Virus record (IMG/VR): IMGVR_UViG_3300028388_005362
Location: 29,880-93,879 of that record
Length of the DNA stretch: 64,000 nt
Strand: one strand, 5' to 3'
Source of the DNA: a virus
Every line of letters begins with the position of its first letter. Position 1 is the first letter of the stretch. The position numbers were made by a program, and so were the translations under genes. Under the pieces are notes generated by a model. It was not told where the DNA came from and did not search any database. It saw nothing but the letters and a program-made list of their open reading frames with translations. Positions 12,301 to 19,635 of the stretch are shown here, in pieces.

Positions 12301-15234
12301 GAACAGCTGCTGGATAAGCTCAACATCAACAATGCCACCTTCGGAGTGGTTACCCTGTTGAACCAGATGGGATTCACCGATGAGGTGCTGTACTTCATCA
12401 CCCAGGACATTATCTTCGACTACGCTGAAAACCTGGCGAAGGTCAGAAGTTCCCTCAACGAAGAGGAGAAAGGTAATCCTGAGGCACGGGCCATGAAGAT
12501 GACCCTCGACCAATATGAGAAGAAAGCACAGCAGGCTGGAAAGAGTTGGTCCATTGACGACAATGAAGTATGGAACCGCTACAAAGCTCCGTATGTCAAG
12601 GACATGGAGAAGATGATTGTGGAGGGGGAAAATTCCCAGGATTATTTCGTTCGTCAGTTGGCGATACTGGAAAAATTCAAGGAGTTGCAGAAGGCTGCTA
12701 AGAGTCTGGGTGCTGTACAAGCAGCTGTAAACCCGGATTCCAAAGGTATGCCTAAAGATATGGTCGGGTTGAGTTTGAAACAAACTGCAGCCGCTGAGCT
12801 GGGCAAAAAGCTCATTAACGGAGAGGACCTTATCCACCCTGTTGGAAAAGCCAAGACCGTTAACGCCATCGTACACAGGAATGCCACAAACCTGGCAGTC
12901 CAGCTTTGGCTCAGCGGAAACAACGGGGTGAGCTTCCCATACGCCTCTCCATCCACTTTGGAGTCACTGCTTGAAGGCTATCAACTCATTACCCAGAAAG
13001 AGCTGTTCAGCGATACGGAGAAATCCAATGTTGCCCGCGAGATGTGGAATGATATGAAGAGTTATCTGTTCACCGCCCAAACACTGGGATTGAGCAGAAA
13101 GGATGTGAAGTCCTTGCGCCATACCCTCACCCACGACGAACGTAAAAAAGAGAAAGGGGATAACAATACGGTTAGCTGGGAGCACACCAAAATGTCTTTG
13201 GCTTCCATCGTCAAAGCTCTTCAGGATTCCGGGCAGCTGGGCAACAATGCCTTCTTCAACAAACTCATTCCTCACCCGGGATACAAAGGAAACCCTGCGC
13301 GGGTAGACCTTAACGCTGCTGTCAGTGAAGACTTTGACCCCATCAATACTTATCGCGGGTTCATCGATTTGTTGATTCATGACAAACCTTTGGGCACATT
13401 CAACGGGGTTGAGTACACCACACGTAAGCTGGCGAGTGATCTGATTGCTTATGCGTATGTTACGGGAGGAGTACAAAAGGCCCACCAATTCATACGTTAC
13501 GTTCCACCGGCATACCTGAAGACCATCGGGTTCTTTGACGGGTTGTTTGCCATTGAGGATGCCAAACCGGATGTCCAGATATTTCTGGACCAGTGGGCTC
13601 AGCACAATGCCAAGCGGGTTCCCCAGGTCAAGTTCTCCGAAGCACAAAAAAGTGCTGATGGCAAGGATTGGATCTCTTTGACCAGCTTTGCCCCGGATAA
13701 CAAAGTGGATACCTTCTGGTACCAGGAAACGGTGAAGGGGAAAGAACTTAGCTTCCCTGTTCCTTTTGTTGCTGTTAAGAATAGTAAAGGCACCTTGGCA
13801 CTGTTCAAACTCAAGGACGGTGTATACGAGAGGATTGACACACTGGGCAACAAGTTCGGGTACAAGGAATATGACTTCCAGAGTGCTGTCGGAGAATCCC
13901 AGATTCCAAAGAATCGGGGGTATCGCAAAGACAGTGCGGATGTCAACAACCCTTCCCATGAGGATGGAAAAGTTCAGAACACCGACAAGGCAACAAAGGG
14001 TGGGCGATTGATGGACACCGGTGGAAGAACCACCCACAGGAAGAATTTGGGCAGGATAAAGAAAGCAACTACTAACAAGTACCTGCAGACCCTTGCAGAT
14101 GCTTTGAGCAAGCGCCCAGACCTGACTCCAGAGAATATGAGGGTCACCAAAAGCAAGAATCCATTGATTGCCGGACGCTCGTTTGTGGACGAAAGAGGCG
14201 CCAGTATTTTGGAAATGAACCCACATGTTCCGAAATTTGAAGATGTGAATGAATTTGCCAAGACATACCTGCATGAGACCATGCACCTGTTGACCCGCTC
14301 GCAGTTGATCCGTTATGAAAATTATCTCAAGGACACGGAAGGTACCCGGGAATCCCGCATGCGTAAATGGGGGCTGACCCCTAAGAGCATTGCCGCGATG
14401 GCAGAATTGCGTCGGGTACACCTGATGGCAAGAGAGGAGCTGATGAAGGACCCCAAAGCCAAGGAGCTGATGGATAAGTTAGCCCTTCGTGAGCAGTATA
14501 AGGAGCAATATAAGAATGAGGAAATCACCCAGGAGCAGTTACTGGAAAAAGTGGATGCTCTACAACTGAGTACATACGACACACAACAGTACTATGGTAT
14601 ATATAATCTAAAGGAATTCGTTGCAGAAGCATTGACCAATGAGAAGTTCCAGAGGAGATTGAACGATATTACAGATAACCAAGGCACCACCTGGCTCGAC
14701 CGCATCCTCGACAAGCTCAAGGATCTGTTTGCCTCTTTAGGCTTTGAGGTCAAGAAAGGCTCTGTGCTGGAAACAGCCGTAGTGAATACCTTCTCTCTGA
14801 TTGAGGGCATGCCTGCTACTGAGGAAGCCGCTCAGCTCAAGGACATCAAAGAGGAGAAGAAATCGGTCGATAGTCCGCTTGCCGGAATGGCTGGACTGGG
14901 GACAAACTCTTCGGAGTACCCCGCTGTGAATGCCAATCCCGTACTGGAAATCAACCGCAAGCTGATGGGGGAGAACCTGGTGGGACAAGACGGTCGCATC
15001 ACCGGTGGTACCAAGGATTTGAACCGTGCAGCCGAGATAGTCAAGGGACACAACCAAGCCTCCCTGGAGCGTATTGGAGTACCTTTGGCGAAACTTAACT
15101 GGGCTGACCGCAAGGTAGAGTTCGACCAAGCGGCTGTCGATAAGTATCGAAAGTATATGAATGCCACAGAATTCTTAGGAGAGTTCGAGGCAGAGAAAGT
15201 AAATGAATACAAAGAGAAATACAATATTTGTTAA
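3307..15234 (+). CDS. Giant 3975-aa virion protein with DxDxD RNA-polymerase-like motif and HExxH peptidase-like region
   Basis: This is the longest gene here, one uninterrupted frame of 3975 codons. Residues 2781-2788 read GSDFDVDK. A DxDxD motif is the metal-binding signature of double-psi beta-barrel RNA polymerases, and crAss-like phages carry such an enzyme in a giant virion protein that is injected with the DNA. Near the C-terminus residues 3656-3660 are HETMH, a zinc-metallopeptidase HExxH motif, followed about 110 residues later by EFVAEA (3770-3775), whose glutamate could be the third zinc ligand. A low-complexity Lys/Glu/Gln/Ser-Thr stretch at about residues 670-780 separates an N-terminal region from the rest. 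No signal peptide. The gene sits in a gapless plus-strand operon. The motifs are seen. The enzyme functions are inferred and need structure prediction. A polyvalent conflict protein is the main alternative. Confidence 0.85.
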   Translation: MPIDKDLLKRGLAKQKQGPQVIGPYQGPIDNMEYGSGLSDALKYRPNIYKGDDLNKIKADGQSEWKKGFNAVVGGLASGLLTAVEDTGYILDFENNLKNLADLENVESNWLSDLAKEGKHAIDEAMPIYTEDPNKIWDWNDSGQYWKALKGILDSAVGFAIPGAGATKVVGAAQRLARLGRYMNFLKTSKMGQQLTNSLAAGYITNYGEGKMMALEQYEDSLEKYKHDLWERTFKEIQSKNLGEDPGVLTQRAQDLYNQRLAESMPDFERIAGEEADKFMFKNKAFMLTDAMGLHGLYRGQGLTRNIIKDPSFKGGLKAMGKADLDNPIIQGLKESAEEIGQNVLQMEGKFQTAQRMGQETESNEDLWKRALEFATSDQAILEGAMGFFGGGPQRVLTKAASGQYSAKHRKQQREAYEDQQFMMDPEAKTRTVTRKRPVFDNETGEETFEEYEVTEYNNQWFIENRLSEFDQTRKLIDKAMERGEKGLAETLKNQMFLKMASENFGRGTTANLERALKDVIESNLSEEEVAEKGWDPDYKEQAREQLKLLKKMENRWNRYTKYENREDVFYNRMSYDTLHEQFWNAYNKRKEAEALTDQILEMKGLQRENLTEEQYQEYMQMESVQDEIYYEELRSAIHKQREKLDSDYRKITSDEYQSSLRKMDRQFKRIVKEQAAKARAEAKRQKDKAKAESRSEKQSKTQPKNNNADESTVSSEEQGGNTGGESQTSGTDSGTTQPKTRSPKTQPSNPGTDGSSATSDTQQTEAEPVSDEEYADFVDNGNVSDHRLHMIASKIQSGKQNELSEREKAIHAAKTQEVEEMLRLRKQHEEERKRKEKGTANEQTRAKQQQQENTDEIFTERDTDSTTEQNTKAEELLNETNPDGIEVHDKVALLSRNYIRKGQSTFIDLDNNVIRSMDGMHDILFSDLVGEGTKIRLVVVDDPDVEISSELTYQVSTQGKTTWGAIRDNEQDKTNRIPIQIQLEDGTAIGWLHEMNYANEFATDDSSARLYAVRKAVLEKGPIETTVTSNNGGKFFRYANNEQRPVGEAMPNATMAVVKNGELISNGEVVQVDNPESLANGMTYTVIESAGKRYALQVNPTKFTDTESGRALKRTILKVIEIFTDGDSRTAEQEEIVNQIMENTRNWPGGAVNITTAKGMDRYLSAIMLNSNIHGASMLWAGRNEKDKSRGYLNNNKIKPGAVIFTIKNGAISGSRDKGVEHVSLSKNSPESFRKGKGIEVFESLLDKAYVKIDKNLVGSDKNIVLIGEDGQATVEKYQDIAGKITQTNLKGVQVNTSQGERTTYRFQPRITFDISFAPLPLPEQNAQSQPANESGPNAMEVFNKVKGLFISDPNEMLDKWNSIAPMEQWLTEAVVEWFTQNKNAYNKAMEDYAKYSGQKASDAYKRLMVLQKSFEAAIKRASLKAISMPDTSSVVKPPLEKPVQPQETQQEMSEEELASHLGLSDGQIGDINILVDADEEPNFEGPVLTEAKVAELIKATQNMIIEGLGLKFQTELVETMASDIFRQLIESEEGRMEFAETMETYKDLAAKAVAAAQKDIDTLSAGINSGTLSEKNTLTAKKVLAQRQKVQDVWNNVLSNWDRLSQFTFERVMQFSDTAIDGDPENLRWDDNSAFTVDTKESVAPMLKRFLALIPERDADGNTVKTVLGTTKYLAFDKVYNILQRTTPNRRPDFNELMEAIDENTKAYPFLAEVKAELMKADQQMKNLFVGAMSNHYVNMQLVEWSRGENGEFTLRALSANSNAIALTIFDIWRENLKRHDDVFQVEGEEEEYFIGPELIKRLTDAANTWGHVTPDKGGLKYWFEQLGITLSEKTVEDILSGAFQYGNTKSFQDHVNNPGGLIHTLVKNLSTRGKTSLSDNDPLNNTVVKRLSRHDAQYSQNALSNSLQTGGKTVYAYGQNKYAIVRHNELKRLNTSTKDGKKVKTNTLLTRLAKYGFSGNSLWLYKMAKTKNGELQYADNGEIIVDENGAFLTNLRPWTTSLEPLRKKGSSSREGRELYNISAAEHELFKMGMLMTDVSDESGNNKRIINVTYPTNSDKTTQIGFQIEAADLQLDREGNLDSDSLELLYEALVAPEIQRVRQARQGGIDANNKAYSSGARWFMLMPEINNIEGIFYEDGRLNEDIEGEMKQKIIEVLQSYVKQLAEKKVSDWNDMGIITKSSELDKRYRDHLSAVDENKQLQGAATDMVAQYLVANAEIFKMFIGDPAQFYKTSVYKDVKKRLVAEGVVTQQQAADMSNREVEEHFTSDDIIQIAEDTFLNVGKRLAGDIAPGQELAGTDRQYHPIKTTKRRFGKSKTRKFSRANDTGKQYKTVVLQDFKGTSTAMKQLKELFKDDPKVAAQYGGFESTDAQEYTTWEEHLNMMLWTGKLSEEEYTNFYDKLSQGEDLGKKDLKKVLQPMKPVYVYNTEDKSGTYDRRVYVKSSSFPLIPQLVRGLELEKLAKAMQTQGIQRAAFATAVKVGAPAKLAQVFNTDGTIKDDLDFTDSQLTLERAGLRIQQQIPYDGSKASINRVSQAMKNFMVNMMDVEGFKVKWHNDGKPINGRELHSLFLENYEKLFEMSKEELLEELQDSDGSFSQDKIIKLLRREAIERDYPMSEVEMTEYEDFLRMMPYLPSADRFEALLNSIITNRIVKQKMPGKSYVLGAQEGFKTLDELDNDTRAGITFTPAFDGELKSNQVLIPWKFKTPDGKLINMRQFVGKDGKIDMDRLSPEVLKIFGMRIPNQGPMSQRSLEIAGFLPKASGDLIIAPRDLVVQMGSDFDVDKLYTYMYNVEVVGSKEHPQLLKFVYSEGKHNKHKKYKFHKKIDTDTEREMTEVETIRELTRMEHQNKVIDIMHAVHENPDRSVQKQIHTPLGFWHLPEVAQKVTKARRARMQGGDLFTGLSDAYQRQKYINATAGKSGTGVFAKDSAFNATIQGVEKPMNLRGKGKRPYTVTFGNRNSGKQGLNSPMALDGKTYKSDVISGYLSAAVDNEKEQLLDKLNINNATFGVVTLLNQMGFTDEVLYFITQDIIFDYAENLAKVRSSLNEEEKGNPEARAMKMTLDQYEKKAQQAGKSWSIDDNEVWNRYKAPYVKDMEKMIVEGENSQDYFVRQLAILEKFKELQKAAKSLGAVQAAVNPDSKGMPKDMVGLSLKQTAAAELGKKLINGEDLIHPVGKAKTVNAIVHRNATNLAVQLWLSGNNGVSFPYASPSTLESLLEGYQLITQKELFSDTEKSNVAREMWNDMKSYLFTAQTLGLSRKDVKSLRHTLTHDERKKEKGDNNTVSWEHTKMSLASIVKALQDSGQLGNNAFFNKLIPHPGYKGNPARVDLNAAVSEDFDPINTYRGFIDLLIHDKPLGTFNGVEYTTRKLASDLIAYAYVTGGVQKAHQFIRYVPPAYLKTIGFFDGLFAIEDAKPDVQIFLDQWAQHNAKRVPQVKFSEAQKSADGKDWISLTSFAPDNKVDTFWYQETVKGKELSFPVPFVAVKNSKGTLALFKLKDGVYERIDTLGNKFGYKEYDFQSAVGESQIPKNRGYRKDSADVNNPSHEDGKVQNTDKATKGGRLMDTGGRTTHRKNLGRIKKATTNKYLQTLADALSKRPDLTPENMRVTKSKNPLIAGRSFVDERGASILEMNPHVPKFEDVNEFAKTYLHETMHLLTRSQLIRYENYLKDTEGTRESRMRKWGLTPKSIAAMAELRRVHLMAREELMKDPKAKELMDKLALREQYKEQYKNEEITQEQLLEKVDALQLSTYDTQQYYGIYNLKEFVAEALTNEKFQRRLNDITDNQGTTWLDRILDKLKDLFASLGFEVKKGSVLETAVVNTFSLIEGMPATEEAAQLKDIKEEKKSVDSPLAGMAGLGTNSSEYPAVNANPVLEINRKLMGENLVGQDGRITGGTKDLNRAAEIVKGHNQASLERIGVPLAKLNWADRKVEFDQAAVDKYRKYMNATEFLGEFEAEKVNEYKEKYNIC

Positions 15235-15236
15235 TC

Positions 15237-18200
15237 ATGGGAAAAGCCAATTGTCAGATATTCCCGACGGCGCCTAACGGTAAGGATTCCAACCTGTTCA
15301 AGGATGTGTTGGAGTCCACCGGTAGTCGTGAAGCAGCCACTTACGCATACGGATACGCCAGGAGCGAAGAGTTCCGATACAAAATGGGTGACTGGTTGTA
15401 TAAGAATCCACATAACCCCTATAAAGGAACGCTGGACCAGAACGGTGAACCCATCATGGCGGATCTCACTGAGGTGCTTATCACCAAAGACTTCGAGATG
15501 CCTCAAACACAGGATGACCGGTTCAAGCCTTTACACAAGGTACGGGAACTGGAGAAAAGGGACCTATACAAACAACTCGGGGAATTCAAGCGTAAGCTCA
15601 AGGAAACAGAAAAAGATGTTGACAGGGTCAAGTACCGTCAGCTTATCCAGCGTACTGAGCAGCGAATCGATGCTTTGGATATGGAAATGGAAGACATGTT
15701 GAAGAAGTCCTCCCTGGAAGAGATTGAACAGTATGCCCGTCAGGACCTTGATCGTGCATGGGACATCTTACAGAAGGATGAAATCACTCCGGGGGAAATG
15801 TACCTGGTGGGACACATCATCTCTTTGTGGCAGAAAGCCGGAGACTTCTCCGAGGATGACCACCTGTTCTTCGACCAGGCAGAGTTAGAAGCCCGCCGGG
15901 AAGGACTCAAGGAGATAACCGATAAGTTCCTGGAATGGAAGGATGAGGCGGACCACATGTACACCAACTACTTGCTTCCCCTCCAGCGAAACATGGTAGA
16001 GTCTTCTGTCAAGGAAACCTTTGGAGAGAACGCTTCCAGCGGTCTGGATAACTCCAGAAAGGATAAATCGTGGGCGGTGCTAAATTTTTTGGACATCACT
16101 GAAACAAGCGATACGCTGCTGCAAGCCATGGGTGCATGGGTGAAGACAGCTCAATTCAAAGCCCATCAGGAAAGCGAAGCAGTAATGGCTGAGATTGACC
16201 AGTTGATTAAAGAGAGCGGTGTGAAGGATTTCGATCTGTTCATGCAGACCTTCTCCAACGAAGACTCAAGACTCACCGGTAACCTGGTATTCCGCTGGAC
16301 ACAGGCATACTTTGACGAATCCAAACGGCAGAAAGCCCGCTTGCATAAGGCACGTAACCAGGCAATGCTAATCGAAGACCCTAAGGAAAGGGGCCGTAAG
16401 ATTGCCAAGATACACCAGAACTACTTCCGTCAGATGGCAAAGCGTTCGATAACCTTTGACCTCAGGAAGCTGTTCCCGGATGCGGATATGTACAACGAGA
16501 CCTCTTTTACCGAAGAAGAGCGCAGAAATCACGAAGCTGAACTCCGTCTGCACCTGGGAGATAAAGGCTACGAGCGATTCATTGAAGACGCTGAGGAGCT
16601 CTTGGAAGACTACAAGAAGGACAGAGAAGCCTATATGCTGGAGTTGGAAGCTGAATTCCAGGATGAAATGTCTGCAGGAGACACCTCGAACTTCGATGTG
16701 CACCTGCGCGTATGGGAGATGTCAAACTCACCTTACTGGCATGCGCAGTTCCAGGAAGAGGGATACCCATCCAAAGGAATACAGGGCATGTACGCCAAGC
16801 CTACCTCTCGGTATGTCAAGACGGTTCCCCGCCGATTCGATACTGACGGCAATGACACCGGCTATTATGATAAGAAGTATGAGCAGATAGAGGCAGACGA
16901 GAAGAAACTTAAGCTCTACGACTATATCTTTGACACCCTCAAGCAATCCCGGGAATACTTACCCAACCACAAGATCTCTTTCATGCAGGTCAACACCTTG
17001 CCCATGATTGAGAAGACCGTGTTGGAGACCTTTGCCAGGGATGGCATGCTCTCAGGAGCAGCAGGTATGTGGGAGTCCTTAAAGAAAGCCACACGTTCAG
17101 ATGCTTTATCGGATACTGAATACAACGATATTGACCCTTTGACCGGAGAAGCGGGCATGACCCATCAGTTAGCCTTCGTATCCAATCCTACCAAAAGGGT
17201 AGAAGAGTATGTCGAGCGCAAGGAGATTGAATGGACGGGGAAGAACGGCAAGCCTGAATCGGATGCCGAGTTAAACGAATTGCTTCTGCTCAAAGAAGAG
17301 TGGCGTAGAGAAGCCACCGACAAGCTGGCGAACCAGAAGTCCCATGATTTGGGTATGGTCACCAAGGCATTTGCCGCTATGGCGCTCTCATTTAAGCACA
17401 AGGCGCTTATCGAACCCCAGATGACCCTAAGCTACAAGTTGATGAATAACTCCCTTGAGCAGGTCACAAACGATGCCGGATCACAAATGGTTGACAAGGA
17501 CGGGAACCCGATGAAGAAGAAGGGCCTGGAGAACATGCGTAAGATGTTGAAGGATTTCATGGAGACGTCCTATTATGGGTATCCCGTGCGCATCAAGCAA
17601 GGGCAGACCAAGAAAAGGGTGCTTACTCCTCAGGAAAAGAAAGTCCGTAAGGAGATTGAGTCTTCCATGGAACAGCTCAAAGCAATGCACGAAAAGGGAG
17701 ACCTTACCGATGCGGAATACAACGGCAAGCAACAAAAACTGCAGGACCAACTCGATAAGCTGGGCGGAGTATTTACCGCAAGTCAGTTCGGAGATATGAT
17801 GCTCAAGTACGTCCAGATACTTGGACTGGGATGGAACGTGAAGGCCGCCATTGCGAATTTGGGCTTTGGTTTCATCTCCAATATCATTGAGGCTGCCGAT
17901 GGTCGCTCGTTCACTATCGGGGAGTATTTCAAGGCAATGTCCCTGGTCAAAAGTTCTGTATTGAAGAACATGTCCTTCAACCAGATTGAGACCAAGAACG
18001 CCAAGAAGATTCGCAATATGATGGATAAACTTGACGTACTCAAGGACAGCCGATACGAGCTGTACAAGGCTACTGTCGGGGGCAACAAGCTCAAAGAGAA
18101 ACTCAACTGGCTTGACCCGTATAACCCCAATGCCCGAACCGAGTACATCAACCAGGCTTCCATTATGGTTGCCATGTTGATGCACGACGGACTCTGGGAT

Positions 18201-19034
18201 AAGTACGATGAGAATGGTAATCTCAAAGAAGGCGAGGAAGTCGACGAGAAGGCATTCATTGACACCAAACTCCGCATCGACAAACTCAACAAGATCTCCC
18301 ACGGTAATTACGACCCTGACCTGACATTGTCGGTCAAGCGTAAGTTTTTGGGAAGAGCTTTCTCTCAGTTCCGTACCTGGGCCTTTATGGGATTTGCCAA
18401 CCGTTTTCAGGCAGGCTTTTATGATAACCAGTTGGGATATGAGAGAAAGGGAAGATACCGCTCTTATAGCGCACTTGCCCAACAAATAGGCAAGGTGATG
18501 AAACAGGAGAGCGGGTATAGGGCAGCAGCCTTTGGTGCCAAAGAACTGTTGCGTGCAGCTACCTTCGGGGTATATAACCCGGAAAGCGGTATGGTAGAAG
18601 GACTCAGCGAGGTGGATCAAGCCAATCTTCGAAAGAACCTGATGGAGCTTTATCTCTATCTGGCGTTGGCAATCCTGGTGAGGGCATTCTCAGCCATGGC
18701 AGACACAGACGATGACAAAGAGGCGACATGGAAGTATAGTACTTTCTTCACCATCAATATCCTTGCCCGTCTGCAGACTGATATATTGTTCTACACGAAT
18801 CCGTCGGAATTTGAACGATTGCAGAGAAACGCTCTGGCTGTATTCTCTTTGGTGGTAGACAGTCAGAAGGCTCTGGATTCCACATATAATTGGATGGTCG
18901 GGGGCGACGACATTCTCCAAAGGGGGCCTAATAAAGGGGAATCAAGGATGCTTCGTGACTGGTCTAAATTGATTCCCATGTGGAATCAGAAGTATCGCAT
19001 GGAGGCAGCGTACTCGATGATATTCGACCGTTAA
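15237..19034 (+). CDS. Large structural or ejected protein, about 1265 aa
   Basis: I start at ATG 15237, two bases after the stop of the giant gene. A TTG at 15228 is possible but less likely. The product is charged and helical, with long Glu/Lys/Arg-rich segments, and has one hydrophobic stretch near the C-terminus (LYLYLALAILVRAF, starting around residue 1139) that could cross or dip into a membrane. The last 80 residues are aromatic-rich and end in a compact YSMIFDR tail. No enzyme motif was recognised. As the last gene of the structural operon and next to the RNA-polymerase-like protein it is probably a co-packaged or channel-forming protein. It ends four bases inside the converging Lrp-like gene. 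Confidence 0.8.
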   Translation: MGKANCQIFPTAPNGKDSNLFKDVLESTGSREAATYAYGYARSEEFRYKMGDWLYKNPHNPYKGTLDQNGEPIMADLTEVLITKDFEMPQTQDDRFKPLHKVRELEKRDLYKQLGEFKRKLKETEKDVDRVKYRQLIQRTEQRIDALDMEMEDMLKKSSLEEIEQYARQDLDRAWDILQKDEITPGEMYLVGHIISLWQKAGDFSEDDHLFFDQAELEARREGLKEITDKFLEWKDEADHMYTNYLLPLQRNMVESSVKETFGENASSGLDNSRKDKSWAVLNFLDITETSDTLLQAMGAWVKTAQFKAHQESEAVMAEIDQLIKESGVKDFDLFMQTFSNEDSRLTGNLVFRWTQAYFDESKRQKARLHKARNQAMLIEDPKERGRKIAKIHQNYFRQMAKRSITFDLRKLFPDADMYNETSFTEEERRNHEAELRLHLGDKGYERFIEDAEELLEDYKKDREAYMLELEAEFQDEMSAGDTSNFDVHLRVWEMSNSPYWHAQFQEEGYPSKGIQGMYAKPTSRYVKTVPRRFDTDGNDTGYYDKKYEQIEADEKKLKLYDYIFDTLKQSREYLPNHKISFMQVNTLPMIEKTVLETFARDGMLSGAAGMWESLKKATRSDALSDTEYNDIDPLTGEAGMTHQLAFVSNPTKRVEEYVERKEIEWTGKNGKPESDAELNELLLLKEEWRREATDKLANQKSHDLGMVTKAFAAMALSFKHKALIEPQMTLSYKLMNNSLEQVTNDAGSQMVDKDGNPMKKKGLENMRKMLKDFMETSYYGYPVRIKQGQTKKRVLTPQEKKVRKEIESSMEQLKAMHEKGDLTDAEYNGKQQKLQDQLDKLGGVFTASQFGDMMLKYVQILGLGWNVKAAIANLGFGFISNIIEAADGRSFTIGEYFKAMSLVKSSVLKNMSFNQIETKNAKKIRNMMDKLDVLKDSRYELYKATVGGNKLKEKLNWLDPYNPNARTEYINQASIMVAMLMHDGLWDKYDENGNLKEGEEVDEKAFIDTKLRIDKLNKISHGNYDPDLTLSVKRKFLGRAFSQFRTWAFMGFANRFQAGFYDNQLGYERKGRYRSYSALAQQIGKVMKQESGYRAAAFGAKELLRAATFGVYNPESGMVEGLSEVDQANLRKNLMELYLYLALAILVRAFSAMADTDDDKEATWKYSTFFTINILARLQTDILFYTNPSEFERLQRNALAVFSLVVDSQKALDSTYNWMVGGDDILQRGPNKGESRMLRDWSKLIPMWNQKYRMEAAYSMIFDR

Positions 19035-19522
19035 AGGTCTTTGACCATACTCATACTTACCTGGGTCTGCCATTCACGGGAGACCCTTTTTGCTACCCTT
19101 CTTTTGATGTCAATAACAGTGAGGTCCTTGACCAGACCTTTAAGGACGTTGTTGGCTTGTTCAATACTTGAGAACATCCAGTGCATCCACAAAGTTACCA
19201 TGCCCGTCATTTCGTGGGGCTCGCTCTGGGATATATGCACACAGAGGTTTTCATCCTCTGCACGGGCAGTCAGGGCCTGGATGGTAGCTTCAGAGGCCAT
19301 TATTTCCACCATTTCCCTGTGTTCTGTTCTGAAAAAGTCGGTATTCACCTTGATGGTGTACCCGGAGATGACTCCGTTGGTGATCAGGTTCTGCACCCTT
19401 ACCAATGTAGGAGGAGGGCTAAGTCCTATCTTCACCGCCAAGTTCCGATTTGTGATACTGGCATCCTGTTCCAGGATTTTAAGTATCTCGACGTCTTTCT
19501 CGTCGATGACTTTCTTTTTCAT
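19031..19522 (-). CDS. Lrp/AsnC-family transcription regulator
   Basis: The N-terminus reads DEKDVEILKILEQDASITNRNLAVKIGLSPPPTLVRVQ in pieces typical of the AsnC winged helix-turn-helix: L-D-x-x-D-x-x-I-L, then N-R-x-L-A-x-x-I-G-L-S-x-x-x-x-x-x-R-V. The rest (about residues 60-150) fits the alpha-beta RAM effector-binding domain, with GVISGYTIKVN at the hinge. Length (163 aa) matches the family. Members bind DNA as dimers or octamers and often sense amino acids. It is the last gene of the minus block and converges with the structural operon, so it could regulate the phage or remodel host metabolism. Family call is firm, target unknown. Confidence 0.88.
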   Translation of the reverse strand: MKKKVIDEKDVEILKILEQDASITNRNLAVKIGLSPPPTLVRVQNLITNGVISGYTIKVNTDFFRTEHREMVEIMASEATIQALTARAEDENLCVHISQSEPHEMTGMVTLWMHWMFSSIEQANNVLKGLVKDLTVIDIKRRVAKRVSREWQTQVSMSMVKDL

Positions 19523-19635
19523 AGCTAAAGTTAATAACTGATAATTGTTGTTTGTTGGTTAAAGTAACGAAATAAAATAATTTATAACAAGCAAAAGAGG
19601 ACATTAAATCCCCTTTTGCAAAATTAAGTAAAAAC

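Noticed and set aside
12964-14421. 485-codon open frame on the minus strand
   Set aside because: It lies fully inside the giant plus-strand gene, whose frame is longer and contains recognisable motifs. The opposite frame has no motif and is a shadow.
17481-18620. 379-codon open frame on the minus strand
   Set aside because: Shadow of the 1265-aa structural gene; no motif, and the plus frame fits the operon.
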